DNA of 64,000 nucleotides from PHAA01 sp963665865 (GCA_963665865.2 CAXXWF010000001.1:2046001-2110000), one strand, 5' to 3'. Numbered from the stretch's first letter, positions 18,485-28,058 are shown. A program made the numbers and translations. Notes: generated from the letters alone by a model not told the origin.

Positions 18485-18612
18485 AAACTTTAATAGAGCC
18501 TATCCAAACTGGGGCCGGTTTAAATGTTGAGCATCTTCCAGGGGCGTAACATCATCGTCAATAACCGTTCTCGCCGTGATATCAGCACCATTGGAGACAA
18601 GGATTTTTATCT
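18485..18612 (-). pseudogene. Possible ankyrin-repeat gene remnant
   Basis: In one minus-strand frame this gap reads SNGADITARTVIDDDVTPLE and then a stop, which resembles the end of an ankyrin repeat. There is no start codon or upstream coding sequence. A similar nucleotide stretch with stops occurs at about 37.49-37.56 kb. I take it as a relic; confidence is low. The rest of the 18452-18806 gap holds a terminator hairpin and nothing else I can name. Confidence 0.3.
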
Positions 18613-18691
18613 ACACAGGTTAAAATCTAGATAGAGCTTCAGTCCAAGCATCCTTACAGTATTATTAAAAAACAATACATTAAACATAAAT

Positions 18692-18717
18692 AATCGGGGG
18701 CTGTCCAACCCCCGACT
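18692..18717 (-). terminator. Intrinsic terminator of the Liv/acyl-CoA operon
   Basis: Hairpin AGTCGGGGG / CCCCCGATTA with an 8-nt loop, followed in the minus direction by ATTTATGTTT. It is about 90 nt beyond the MaoC stop and would end the long minus-strand transcript. Confidence 0.6.
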
Positions 18718-18806
18718 AAGTTTGATGCTATCACTGTGCCCAGATGGCATATAAACTAAACATCACATATTTTTTCGGTTAAAGGTTAGCGGACGAAGCC
18801 GATGTA

Positions 18807-19229
18807 CTATTTTAAAATGTACTCCTTCGCTTCACCTACAATTACGGTTTCATTAACCTGATTTACACATTTTGTCTCTATCCTAACCATATGTTTATCC
18901 TCGATTTTTTCGATAATTGTAGCCATAGCTGTTATTGTATCACCGATATAAACTGGCTTAACAAATTTTAGGTTCTGCGTAGCATATACATTTCCAAATG
19001 TAACTTTGGTCACTGCAGTTGATATTAAACCGCCCACACATAATCCTGGCACCACTACATTCTTGAACATAGTTGTTTTGCCGTAAACACGATCTATATG
19101 AACTGGATTCATGTCTCCCATAATCCCAACCCACAGCATAACATCAGATTCGGTCATGGTCTTGGTCATCGTTTCAACATCGCCAACACTTAAAGTCTCC
19201 CAGACTCTGATTTTATCACCATAATCCAT
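18807..19229 (-). CDS. MaoC-like (R)-specific enoyl-CoA hydratase
   Basis: A 140-residue hot-dog-fold protein with the hydratase-2 motif: the catalytic Asp/His lie in GDMNPVHIDRVYG (residues about 37-49), followed by VVVPGLCVGGLIS. Proteins like PhaJ hydrate trans-2-enoyl-CoA to (R)-3-hydroxyacyl-CoA. It is the last gene of the livK-to-maoC array, 38 nt after the acyl-CoA dehydrogenase. With the two SDR genes upstream it could supply (R)-3-hydroxyacyl-CoA. Confidence 0.86.
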   Translation of the reverse strand: MDYGDKIRVWETLSVGDVETMTKTMTESDVMLWVGIMGDMNPVHIDRVYGKTTMFKNVVVPGLCVGGLISTAVTKVTFGNVYATQNLKFVKPVYIGDTITAMATIIEKIEDKHMVRIETKCVNQVNETVIVGEAKEYILK

Positions 19230-19267
19230 TAGACCACTACCTCCTAAAATATATTCCAGCCAAACAA

Positions 19268-20410
19268 CTACCTGATTATATTATTGCTTATTACGACCCT
19301 CTGGATTTCACTGGTTCCCTCATATATCTCAGTTATTTTAGCATCCCGCATCATTCTCTCTACTGGGTAATCCCTGGAATATCCAAAACCACCATGTATC
19401 TGTACCGCCTGATTGGCTACCTTGTTAGCGGTTTCGGAGGCCTTCAGCTTAGCCATCGCTGCCTCCAAACCATATGGTTTGCCATTACTTTCATTCCATG
19501 CTGCTTTATAAGTCAGCAAGCGGCTGGCTTCAATTTCCAATGCCATATCTGCTAGTTTGAACTGTATGGCCTGCAGAGTCGCTATAGGTTTACCAAACTG
19601 CACACGCTGCTTGGCATAATCTCTGGCAGTCTCAAAAGCCCCCTGGGCCAGCCCAACCGACTGAGCAGCTATTCCTATGCGTCCTCCCTCCAGGGTTTGC
19701 ATAGCCATTTTAAAGCCATCGCCTTCTTTACCCAGCAGGTTTTCTTTAGGAATCCGGCAATCCTCGAATATCAAATCGCAGTTCTGAGTACCCCTCAACC
19801 CCATTTTTCTTTCAAATTTACCGAATGAAAACCCCGGTGTATCTTTTTCAACAATAAAAGTGCTAAACGCTTTACTCTTGAGTGATTTATCTCCAGTACG
19901 AGCAAATACTACATAAGTATCCGCTGCTTCTGCATTCGTAATGAATATTTTCCTTCCATTTAGTATCCATTCACTGCCATCGAGTACTGCTTTGGTTACC
20001 ATACCGATCGCGTCACTGCCCGCGTTGGCTTCAGTCAATCCAAATGCTCCCTGTTTTTCACCGGTTACCAGTGGCACTAAGTATTTTTGCTTCTGCTCTT
20101 CGGTTCCCCATTTCCAAATAGGTACCGTCCCCAGGCTGACATGTGAAGAAAGGGTATCCGCAGCCGACGGATCTACCCGCCCCAGTTCTTCCACTGCAAT
20201 GGCATAGGCTACAAAATCCATTCCAGCCCCGCCCCATTTTTCCTCAAAAGGAATCCCGGTAAGACCCAGTTCACCCATGGCCTTAAACATGGCAGAATCA
20301 AAGTACTCCCTCTCATCCCTATCAGCGACACCAGGCGCAAGGGTATTTTCTGCGAAATCCCTTACTGATTTTTTTATCATTTCATATTCTTCGGTTAACT
20401 GAAAATTCAT
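19268..20410 (-). CDS. Acyl-CoA dehydrogenase (short-chain type)
   Basis: A 380-residue flavoenzyme with normal family length. AFGLTEANAGSDA near residues 126-138 (FAD/substrate loop), QIHGGFGYSRDYPVERMMRD near 340, and the catalytic glutamate in YEGTSEIQ near 366. It oxidises acyl-CoA to 2-enoyl-CoA and passes electrons to electron-transfer flavoprotein; no etfAB genes are in this window. Chain-length preference cannot be read, but the catalytic-base position is that of butyryl/short-chain enzymes. Sits in the array between an SDR and MaoC. Confidence 0.93.
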   Translation of the reverse strand: MNFQLTEEYEMIKKSVRDFAENTLAPGVADRDEREYFDSAMFKAMGELGLTGIPFEEKWGGAGMDFVAYAIAVEELGRVDPSAADTLSSHVSLGTVPIWKWGTEEQKQKYLVPLVTGEKQGAFGLTEANAGSDAIGMVTKAVLDGSEWILNGRKIFITNAEAADTYVVFARTGDKSLKSKAFSTFIVEKDTPGFSFGKFERKMGLRGTQNCDLIFEDCRIPKENLLGKEGDGFKMAMQTLEGGRIGIAAQSVGLAQGAFETARDYAKQRVQFGKPIATLQAIQFKLADMALEIEASRLLTYKAAWNESNGKPYGLEAAMAKLKASETANKVANQAVQIHGGFGYSRDYPVERMMRDAKITEIYEGTSEIQRVVISNNIIR

Positions 20411-20503
20411 ATAGAATCTCCTTTCATAAAATCAGATTCAGTAGAGTTATTAATTATTAAAATAGGGTCGAATTGAATTATTTATCGCAACCCGAATTTG
20501 TCA

Positions 20504-21295
20504 TTATAGGCACAGATATCCCCCATCAACGTAAAGAACCTGACCGGTAATATATTCTGAAGCTTTTGATGACAAGAAAATTACTGATCCAAGTAGGTCT
20601 TCGGTTGTTGACCATCTTCCCATGGGAATTTTATTGGTAAAATATTCAAATGTTTCTCTGTCTTCCATAAGGTTTTTGTTGATTTCAGTCAGTACATATC
20701 CAGGCCCAATGGCATTAACATTAATATTATAAGGAGCCCATTCCAACGCCAACACTTTAGTGAACTGGACAATTCCGCCTTTGCTGGCCGCATATGGTCC
20801 CCGATTGGGCTGAGCAACGGCTGACATCATTGAGGCCAGATTTATCACTTTTCCTTTTTTATTTTTAACCATGATTCTGCCGCAAGCTCGCGAACATAGA
20901 AAAGTGCCTTTCAAGTTTACATCGATAACCGCATCCCAATCTTCCTCGCTCATTTTTATACATTCTTCGCGACGATTAATTCCTGCATTATTAATTAAAA
21001 TATCTACAGTACCAAATGCTTTGACCACATCCGCTGTCATTTGCTCAACACTGTTGGCATCGGTTACATTTACCTTAAAAGGTAATGCTCTAATGCCTAA
21101 CTTTCCAAGACTCTCCGCAAGGTTGCTCGCTCTTTCCATATTAATATCTGTTATGGCGATACTGGCACCTGCTGCACCCAATCCTTTAGCCATGGCTTCG
21201 CCTATACCCTGACCGGCTCCGGTTATAACAGCAACCTCACCTTCTAAAGAGAACATTGAATAGATTTTCTCCATTGCAATCTTTGTGGGTTCCAT
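20504..21295 (-). CDS. Short-chain dehydrogenase/reductase (SDR), first copy
   Basis: A 263-residue classical SDR. NAD(P) loop TGAGQGIGEAMA near residues 21-32, NNAGINRRE near 97, catalytic Ser in LASMMSA near 151 and YAASKGG near 168-174. Probable 3-hydroxyacyl-CoA or 3-oxoacyl reductase by context; the exact substrate is not visible. It lies 12 nt after the thiolase stop, so it is in the same operon. Confidence 0.88.
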   Translation of the reverse strand: MEPTKIAMEKIYSMFSLEGEVAVITGAGQGIGEAMAKGLGAAGASIAITDINMERASNLAESLGKLGIRALPFKVNVTDANSVEQMTADVVKAFGTVDILINNAGINRREECIKMSEEDWDAVIDVNLKGTFLCSRACGRIMVKNKKGKVINLASMMSAVAQPNRGPYAASKGGIVQFTKVLALEWAPYNINVNAIGPGYVLTEINKNLMEDRETFEYFTNKIPMGRWSTTEDLLGSVIFLSSKASEYITGQVLYVDGGYLCL

Positions 21296-21306
21296 TTAAA
21301 CAGCTC

Positions 21307-22527
21307 CTATTTCTCTACCTTAATAATCGCGGCATCTCCCTGGGTCAGACCGCCGCAGATTCCCATAACACCCATTCCGCCACCCCGGCGTTTAAGTTCA
21401 TGACACATGGTAAGAATGATTCTGGCTCCGCTGCCACAGTTAGCATGACCGGTTGCAATAGCACTGCCGTTGACATTCAATTTGGCTTTTATCTCCTGGT
21501 ATTTAGCATTGTCGCCTCCGGCTAAAATCTTGGAACTTACCAGAGGTACACAGGCAAATGCTTCGTTGATTTCTACAATATCCATGTCATCCATAGTAAG
21601 GCCGGTTTTTTCAAAGGCCTTCTTGATGGCTACTGCTGGGGCTATGGGCAGCTTGCGGGGGTTAGCTCCGGTGGTAATGGTAGTTACGATAGTAGCCAGG
21701 GGTTTTACACCAAGCTTTTCTGCATAGGCACGGGTGGTAATAATCAGAGCTACGGAGCCATCGTTAAGTCCGGGGGCATTTCCAGCAGTTATTCCACCAA
21801 TATTATTGAAGATAGTTGGAATTTTGGCCAGGGTTGCCATAGTAGTTCCAGGACGGTATTGTTCATCTATATCCAGAACTTTTACGCTGCCATCCTTCTG
21901 CGGAAATTCCAACGGCATCATTTCATTTTTAAAGAAGCCTTCTTGCCAAGCTTTGCCATAGTTCGTGTGGCTGGCTACAGCCAATTCATCTTGCTCTTTT
22001 CTGCTGATACCGTATTCAACCGCAACTTCTCCAGAATCGACAGCTACTGGGTTGTACCGTACATAGCCCAGGGGGAAGAGGGGATCCTGCAGTTCCATTT
22101 TGCCGATCTTGTGTCCGCCCCATCTGGTCGTGCGCAGCATCATTGGCACCGATGAGAAATGGGTGGCACCACCTGCCAAGGTAATTTCTGCCTCGCCGCA
22201 TTTGATGGCTCGTACTGCATAATTGACGGCTGATGTGCCAGATACACAGGCTTTGTCAAAAGTGCAGCAAGGTGTATAATCCGGCATGCCAGCTTCCAAT
22301 AGACTCTGCCGACCTACTACCGGGGTAAATACATCGTCGGTATTAGAGGTATCACCACAGCCCCACCAGACCTCATTAACCTGCGTAGGGTTTATTCCGG
22401 CTCTTTTTATTGCTTCTTTCATAGCAATGGCACCTAAATCTATAATGTTCATGTCCTTCAGGGTACCGCCAAAACGGCCAAAGGGGGTCCTGACTCCACT
22501 GATAATGACGTATTCTTCTTTTAACAT
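21307..22527 (-). CDS. Acetyl-CoA acetyltransferase-type thiolase, first copy
   Basis: A 406-residue thiolase. The nucleophilic cysteine lies in DKACVSGTSAVNYA near residue 91, the catalytic His in GHANCGSGAR near 360 and the C-terminal Cys in GICGGLTQGD near 392. The start ATG at 22527 has GGAGG 10 nt upstream; the frame is open 28 codons farther but those have no ribosome site. It cleaves 3-oxoacyl-CoA to acetyl-CoA plus a shorter acyl-CoA. GHANCGSG differs from the usual GHPxGxSG, so its substrate may be atypical. Confidence 0.9.
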   Translation of the reverse strand: MLKEEYVIISGVRTPFGRFGGTLKDMNIIDLGAIAMKEAIKRAGINPTQVNEVWWGCGDTSNTDDVFTPVVGRQSLLEAGMPDYTPCCTFDKACVSGTSAVNYAVRAIKCGEAEITLAGGATHFSSVPMMLRTTRWGGHKIGKMELQDPLFPLGYVRYNPVAVDSGEVAVEYGISRKEQDELAVASHTNYGKAWQEGFFKNEMMPLEFPQKDGSVKVLDIDEQYRPGTTMATLAKIPTIFNNIGGITAGNAPGLNDGSVALIITTRAYAEKLGVKPLATIVTTITTGANPRKLPIAPAVAIKKAFEKTGLTMDDMDIVEINEAFACVPLVSSKILAGGDNAKYQEIKAKLNVNGSAIATGHANCGSGARIILTMCHELKRRGGGMGVMGICGGLTQGDAAIIKVEK

Positions 22528-22559
22528 AGGAATATTGCCTCCATTTTTAAAGTAAACTT

Positions 22560-23315
22560 CTAACGGTAGTTTCTGCCTCCACAAACTAATATTTCTTCTC
22601 CTGTAATCCAACTGGCCTCGTCACTACACAGATAACAAACCAGATCAGCTACTTCTTCAGGTTGTCCTAAACGTTTAAATGCCGTTTTTTCAATTTCCTG
22701 ATCGAATAGGTCCTGGGGCATAGTACGTTGCATAGGGGTGTCAATAACCCCTGGGCGTACGCAGTTCACATTTATGTTATTTCTGCCTGCTTCCATGGCA
22801 AGGCTTTTAGTAAAACCGATAATTCCTGCCTTGGTAAATGAATAATTTGCCTGGCCTACCCCCCCACTGGCGTTTGTGGAAGAGATGTTAACGATCTTTC
22901 CGGCTTTTTTCCCTTTCATTATTAAATAGGCCTTTTGAGTGCAGTTAAACAAACCCCGGCCATTTACGGCCATTACATCATCCCATTGTTGGATGGTCAT
23001 TTTGTGAAAAATAGTGTCGCGGGTAATACCGGCATTGTTAATCAGAATATCAACCGTTCCAAATTTACCTATTATTTTATCAAAGGTATCCTGAACATCC
23101 TCGACATCAGCCACATTACATTTTAAACCTATTACACGGTTTGATCCTGACTCCGTTTCTAAAGAAAGCTGTTCGGCCATTTCTTGAGCCAATTTCCCGT
23201 TTATATCAAGAATAGCAACCATAGCACCTTTAGAAAAAAATCTCTTTGCTATAGCCGCCCCTATACCCTGTGCTCCACCTGTTACCACTGCAACCTTACA
23301 GTCAAAAATTCCCAT
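22560..23315 (-). CDS. Short-chain dehydrogenase/reductase (FabG-like), second copy
   Basis: A 251-residue SDR with TGGAQGIGAAIA near residues 12-23, NNAGITRD near 91, NISSTNASGG near 140 and catalytic YSFTK near 157. It resembles acetoacetyl-CoA reductase/FabG proteins and would interconvert 3-hydroxyacyl-CoA and 3-oxoacyl-CoA. It is the first enzyme gene after the transporter genes (71 nt after livF). Two different SDRs in one operon could act on different intermediates or stereoisomers. Confidence 0.88.
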   Translation of the reverse strand: MGIFDCKVAVVTGGAQGIGAAIAKRFFSKGAMVAILDINGKLAQEMAEQLSLETESGSNRVIGLKCNVADVEDVQDTFDKIIGKFGTVDILINNAGITRDTIFHKMTIQQWDDVMAVNGRGLFNCTQKAYLIMKGKKAGKIVNISSTNASGGVGQANYSFTKAGIIGFTKSLAMEAGRNNINVNCVRPGVIDTPMQRTMPQDLFDQEIEKTAFKRLGQPEEVADLVCYLCSDEASWITGEEILVCGGRNYR

Positions 23316-23386
23316 TAATTATGACTCCTTTCTTTATATAATGACTGAGCCTTTTGTGTTCCAAATCCTTCACTTAATATTCTGCA

Positions 23387-24103
23387 TTAACTTTTCTTAC
23401 CCAAATAACTTTCAATTACTCTGGGATCTTTTTGAATATCCGCAGCGCTGCCTTCAATGCTAATTCTTCCTGTCTCCAATACATAGGCGCGATCAGCAAT
23501 ACTTAAGGCAATATTCGCCATCTGTTCGACCAGTAGGATAGTAGTGCCACTTTTGGATAGTTTGCAAATCATATCGAAAACCCCTTGGACATATATAGGA
23601 GCCAATCCCGCAGACGGTTCATCAAGCAGCAATAATTTGGGTTCAATCATCATCGCCCTTGCTATAGCCAACATTTGCTGCTCACCCCCGCTCAGAGTCC
23701 CTGCCATTTGTCTGGACCTTGTATTAAGAACAGGAAACATATCATACATTTGTTCTATTCTGCGCTTGACTAATGCCTGGTCTTTTCTAATCAAATACCC
23801 TCCCAATATCAGGTTTTCGTAGACAGTATGTTGAGGAAAGATCTGCCTGCCCTCCGGGCATAGGGTAATACCTCGGCCTACTATTTTCTCAGCGGATATC
23901 TTATTACTGATACATACATCGTTGAAATAGATACTCCCGGAAACAGGCTTGAGCAAACCAGCAATTGTATTAATCACAGTTGTTTTGCCCGCTCCATTAG
24001 CACCGATAATAACTACAATTTCGCCTTGGTGTACACAAAAAGATATCCCTTTTACAACTTCCACCTTTTCGTAAGCAACATGAATGTCCTCAACCCTTAA
24101 CAT
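23387..24103 (-). CDS. livF: Branched-chain-amino-acid-type ABC transporter ATPase (LivF)
   Basis: A 238-residue ATPase: Walker A GANGAGKTT near residues 37-45, signature LSGGEQQML near 137, Walker B LLLLDEPSAGL near 157. Its start overlaps the end of the LivM-LivG fusion by 7 nt. Liv transporters import amino acids, but related HAAT-family systems carry amides, urea and aromatic or short carboxylic acids. Given the neighbouring acyl-CoA genes, an organic-acid substrate is plausible here. Confidence 0.93.
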   Translation of the reverse strand: MLRVEDIHVAYEKVEVVKGISFCVHQGEIVVIIGANGAGKTTVINTIAGLLKPVSGSIYFNDVCISNKISAEKIVGRGITLCPEGRQIFPQHTVYENLILGGYLIRKDQALVKRRIEQMYDMFPVLNTRSRQMAGTLSGGEQQMLAIARAMMIEPKLLLLDEPSAGLAPIYVQGVFDMICKLSKSGTTILLVEQMANIALSIADRAYVLETGRISIEGSAADIQKDPRVIESYLGKKS

Positions 24104-25890
24104 AATTCCTCCACCACCTTTTTGCCTAAATACGCTTCAATAACTTCAGGGTTGGACTGAACTTCTTCTGGAGTACCTTGAGCAATAATTCGGCCAAAGT
24201 TAAGGACTGATACCTTATCAGAAATATCCATGACAAAATCGATATGATGTTCAATAAGCAGGATGGTTATGCCTTTATTCATTATCTTTTTAATAATCTC
24301 GCCAAGAGCACCTATTTCAACCTCATTTAATCCTGCAGCAGGCTCATCCAAAAGAAGCAATTTAGGATGTAAAGCCAATGCCCTGGCAATCTCCAATAAT
24401 CTTTGCTGCCCCGCCGATAGACTGTCTGCTAACTCACTGGCCTTGTCTTCCAGCCCAATCAGCTTTAGAAGCCCCCATATTTCTTTGTAAGAATTCTTGG
24501 AATCTGTACGAGCCCTTGGCGATCTGATAATGAAATCAAACAAGGTTTCTTTATGATGGCGGTGGGTACCTACCATAATATTCTCAATCACGGTTAGCTT
24601 ATTGAAAAGCTGAACATTCTGAAATGTTCGGGCAATCCCTAACCTTGCAATATCAGCAGGTTTTTTCCCTATGACTTCTTTTGAGTTAAATTGAATATGA
24701 CCATGATTTGGCACATATACGCCCGTAATAATATTAACCAAAGTGCTTTTGCCAGCACCATTGGGACCAATTAATGAATGAACTGTACCCTTTTCCACGG
24801 TAATCTTTACATCATCAATTGCCATTAGCCCTCCGAACTCTTTACCGACCCCATTCAATACCAGTAGTTCTGGCCTTGAGTCATCGTAAATTACTGGCAT
24901 TATGGGATCATCATAGATTTCATCTGGTTTGTTAAATGTTACGAGTTTGGGGAATTTCCTGCGAACTATACCCGTTATGCCGTCCGGCAAACCGATAACT
25001 GCGACTATTAGAATAGAACCATATAGGACCATTCTGTATTTATCTATAGAAGAAAGGTATTCAGGACCAATAGTTAACAATATGGTACCAATGATGGGGC
25101 CGGCAATTGTTGCCTGACCGCCCACAATAATGGTCAACAAGAAAAATACCGATAAATTAAATATGAAAGTATCCGGACTGATGTATGTACTATAAAATGC
25201 ATACAGACCGCCCGCCAAACCTGCCAATATTGCACTTAGTACAAAAGCAAGCAGTTTATATTTCATGATGCTAATGCCCATGCACGAAGCAGCCGTCTCA
25301 TTGTCCCTTATAGCAGAAAAAGCATTGCCATATGGACTATAAATAATATTTTTAGTAACTAAAATTACAATCAGGCATATTGCCAACAATATATAAAAAA
25401 ACATAGTCTCATCCATCGGAACACCAAATATCTTAGTGCCAGGCAGGTAGATCCCCCCCGGTCCCCCAGTCAAATCTGTCCATTCAATCAGGAGTTTCTC
25501 AACAATAACTCCAAAACCGATTGTGATTAAAGCTAAATAGTGACCGGACACTCTAAGAGTAGGCAGCCCTAATAACAGACCAAAAATTCCAGCTACTGCC
25601 ATTGATGCGAGGAGACATAGCCAGAAAGGCCACCCCAAATTAACCGCCAAAATTCCGCTGGTATAGGCCCCTATGCCATATAAACCAGCCTGACCCAATG
25701 ATACTTGCCCTGTATAACCCGAAACGATATTCAAGCCGGTTGTTAAAACCAAATATATTAAAGACAGACTTAATAAACGAAGATAATATGGCCCGGTAGC
25801 TGGAGCAAAACAGTATGCAGCCAGGACAACAGCGGTAAATATCCACACTATCGTTTGTCCACGATTACATTTTTGTTTCATAGGCCACAC
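24097..25890 (-). CDS. livMG: Fused LivM permease-LivG ATPase
   Basis: A protein of about 597 residues joining two normally separate subunits. Residues 1-310 form a LivM-type permease with many hydrophobic helices, including GYTGQVSLGQAGLYGIGAY near 60-80 and ISAIRDNE-like AIRDNETAASCMGI near 200. After a linker the LivG ATPase has Walker A GPNGAGKST near 380, signature SLSAGQQRLLE near 495 and Walker B LLLLDEPAAGL. Start is uncertain among TTG 25893, GTG 25890 (best spacing from GGGAGGG) and ATG 25881; all overlap livH. A frameshift artefact is unlikely because the linker reads through cleanly. Confidence 0.88.
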   Translation of the reverse strand: MWPMKQKCNRGQTIVWIFTAVVLAAYCFAPATGPYYLRLLSLSLIYLVLTTGLNIVSGYTGQVSLGQAGLYGIGAYTSGILAVNLGWPFWLCLLASMAVAGIFGLLLGLPTLRVSGHYLALITIGFGVIVEKLLIEWTDLTGGPGGIYLPGTKIFGVPMDETMFFYILLAICLIVILVTKNIIYSPYGNAFSAIRDNETAASCMGISIMKYKLLAFVLSAILAGLAGGLYAFYSTYISPDTFIFNLSVFFLLTIIVGGQATIAGPIIGTILLTIGPEYLSSIDKYRMVLYGSILIVAVIGLPDGITGIVRRKFPKLVTFNKPDEIYDDPIMPVIYDDSRPELLVLNGVGKEFGGLMAIDDVKITVEKGTVHSLIGPNGAGKSTLVNIITGVYVPNHGHIQFNSKEVIGKKPADIARLGIARTFQNVQLFNKLTVIENIMVGTHRHHKETLFDFIIRSPRARTDSKNSYKEIWGLLKLIGLEDKASELADSLSAGQQRLLEIARALALHPKLLLLDEPAAGLNEVEIGALGEIIKKIMNKGITILLIEHHIDFVMDISDKVSVLNFGRIIAQGTPEEVQSNPEVIEAYLGKKVVEELC

Positions 25891-26737
25891 CAAAAATCCC
25901 TCCCGGCTTAATACTTATAACAAGAATCATAATTAGAAAAGCTATTGCATCCCTATAACCCGGGGTAATATATAGCATGGAAATTGATTCCAGCACCCCC
26001 AATACTAACCCTCCTACAAAAGCACCTTTACTGCTGCCTATTCCCCCAATAATTGCTGCACCAAATCCTTTTAAACCAATAGTGGAAGCCATTTCAGGCC
26101 CTGCAAATGTTATTGGAGCGATCATATTACCTGCGATTGCTGCTACTGCACCGCTCATAACAAAACAAATGAGGACTACTTTTTCCGCACTAATACCCAT
26201 CAATTTAGTAGTATTGTGACTATGCGAAGTGGCTCGTATAGCGCTTCCCAAGATTGTTCTGTCAAAAACAAGCATAAAGAATAAGGCAATAGCCAACGTT
26301 ACAACCAATATCCATATGTCATGCGGCAATATTTTTATACCAAGAACGGATATTAAACTTCCCCCTCCAATGGACGGAAATGCTTGCGGCTGTGTACCCC
26401 AGACAAGCTGGGCAATATTCTTAAATATTATACCTGCACCAAGGGTTGTCATCAGCCACCCCAACGAGCTTTTTAGCCGGTCTCCAAATGGTTTGATCGT
26501 AGTGTAATAAAGCAGTAAGGCAACTAGTCCCACCAGTATGCATGCTAAAAACAACCCAGGTATGATGGGGACTCCGCCGTTAACTATGATAACTAGGCTG
26601 AACATTGCCCCGAGCATAACCAATTCGGCATGCGCAAAATTGATTATTCCGGTAGTAGAGTAAATAATATTAATGGCTAGGGCTAGAAGGGCATAAATAC
26701 ATCCCATAACCATTCCACTTTCAATGGCCTCCAGCAA
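25865..26737 (-). CDS. livH: Branched-chain-amino-acid-type ABC permease (LivH)
   Basis: A 290-residue permease with about eight membrane helices and the LivH landmarks GMVMGCIYALLALAINIIYS at residues 8-27 and NFAHAELVMLGA near 33-44. Pairs with the LivM half of the fusion to form the membrane channel. Its end overlaps the livMG start by 20-29 nt. The gap to livK (26738-26837) holds a terminator-like hairpin. Confidence 0.93.
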   Translation of the reverse strand: MLEAIESGMVMGCIYALLALAINIIYSTTGIINFAHAELVMLGAMFSLVIIVNGGVPIIPGLFLACILVGLVALLLYYTTIKPFGDRLKSSLGWLMTTLGAGIIFKNIAQLVWGTQPQAFPSIGGGSLISVLGIKILPHDIWILVVTLAIALFFMLVFDRTILGSAIRATSHSHNTTKLMGISAEKVVLICFVMSGAVAAIAGNMIAPITFAGPEMASTIGLKGFGAAIIGGIGSSKGAFVGGLVLGVLESISMLYITPGYRDAIAFLIMILVISIKPGGIFGVAYETKM

Positions 26738-26796
26738 AGTTAAATCACGTCCTTTCTATTAATTTATAGATAACTCGCACGGGGGACCAGATATAT

Positions 26797-26831
26797 CAGG
26801 GTGGTAGTTTTCTAGACAACCACCCTGATCT
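26797..26831 (-). terminator. Attenuator-like hairpin between livK and livH
   Basis: ATCAGGGTGGT / ACCACCCTGAT stem with a 13-nt loop, just after the livK stop, followed in the minus direction by ATATATC rather than a full T-run. Probably lowers transcription into livH so that the binding protein is made in excess. Confidence 0.55.
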
Positions 26832-26837
26832 TTTCTA

Positions 26838-28058
26838 CTATTTAACCTGTTCGAAACAGCCATATTGTATCTTAGTAACATAGCACGCTTTAATATTCTG
26901 CCAGGTAGTCCCTTCATGTTTATCCGGTGCATAACTGATTTTTGCATATGCTCCTTCGAAGTCCTTTATTGATTCAATTCCTGCTTTAATCTTATCCGAA
27001 TCCAAACTTCCGGCGTTTTCTATTCCTTTTTTAAGTAAGTAGGCACAATCATAGTAGGATAACGCGGTTCCAAATATCAGTTGATTAAGAATGTCTTGCC
27101 CATATTTTGATTGGAATTTTTTGGCCAATTGCATGGTTTTTTCAGGTGGTTGGCCTCCAGCCGGATAGCTTGCGTACTCAGGAGAATTACATATCACACC
27201 TTCGGCAGCACTGCCTGCCAATTCCCGAAAAGCACCTTGACCAACACATGTATATCCATGTACACATAGTTTTGGAGGGGCATAATCTATTTGGACCAAT
27301 GATTTCATAATGCGAGCACCGTCAACAGCTAGAGTGAAAAAGAGAGCACAATCCGCTTGCGAACTCTTAATCTTTTGAGCTACTTGCAACATATCAACGT
27401 CACCGGAATTGTAGGTACAATCTGCAACTGGTGTTACTCCCAATTCTTTGAAGCATTCCTCCATGTCTGCTTTGGCTCCAACTCCCAGTGCCGATGTATC
27501 GTGCACCATTACAATCTTTTTATATCCCGCTGCCACAGCCCGTCTAACCATAAATATGGCTTGGTCTCTATCAGGAAAATGAGTGCGGAAGGAATATGGA
27601 TATTTTTGTATATCAATTAGGACGGTGCCGGTACATCCTCCATTCATTTGAATTATTTTGTTTTCATTTAAATACGGCTGTATGGCTTTAGCGCAAGTAG
27701 TATTTGTTGGTCCGATAAATGCATCTATCTTTTCCTTTGTAACCAGTTCTCTAGTAAGATTCAACGACTTAGTGGGATCAGCTTCATCATCGAGAAAGAT
27801 GGCTCGAACTTTCATACCATTGATTCCGCCATTTTGATTGATTTCTTCAATGGCAGTCTCAACCCCGGTTTTTAGATTTAATCCTAATTGAGCCGAGGGT
27901 CCTGTCATAGCACCAACACATCCAATTACCACTTCGTCTTTTGATGATGCCGTGTTTGCTGCTTGTTTATTTGACTGTCCGCATCCTGTCATGGTAAAGC
28001 TCATTGTCAGCAGCAATAGTAAACTTAACATCTTGTACACACGATTGTTCCTCGTCAC
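26838..28058 (-). CDS. livK: Liv-type substrate-binding lipoprotein (LivK)
   Basis: A 406-residue periplasmic-binding-protein-type lipoprotein (type I fold). The start is GTG at 28058, 8 nt after GAGGAGG; longer frames have no ribosome site. A signal peptide ends in the lipobox MTGC, with the cysteine about 27 residues from the start. VIGCVGAMTGPSAQLGLN and DDEADPTKSL are typical of the family. It binds the imported solute on the outer face of the membrane. The sigma-54 promoter 140 nt upstream makes it the first gene of the long regulated array. Confidence 0.9.
   Translation of the reverse strand: MTRNNRVYKMLSLLLLLTMSFTMTGCGQSNKQAANTASSKDEVVIGCVGAMTGPSAQLGLNLKTGVETAIEEINQNGGINGMKVRAIFLDDEADPTKSLNLTRELVTKEKIDAFIGPTNTTCAKAIQPYLNENKIIQMNGGCTGTVLIDIQKYPYSFRTHFPDRDQAIFMVRRAVAAGYKKIVMVHDTSALGVGAKADMEECFKELGVTPVADCTYNSGDVDMLQVAQKIKSSQADCALFFTLAVDGARIMKSLVQIDYAPPKLCVHGYTCVGQGAFRELAGSAAEGVICNSPEYASYPAGGQPPEKTMQLAKKFQSKYGQDILNQLIFGTALSYYDCAYLLKKGIENAGSLDSDKIKAGIESIKDFEGAYAKISYAPDKHEGTTWQNIKACYVTKIQYGCFEQVK

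Noticed and set aside
18741..18757. Possible sigma-54 promoter (TGGCATATAAACTAA)
   Set aside because: The -12 element TTGC is absent.
24850..24960. Frameshift splitting livM and livG
   Set aside because: The linker reads through in one frame without a stop, and both halves are complete, so a true fusion is more likely.
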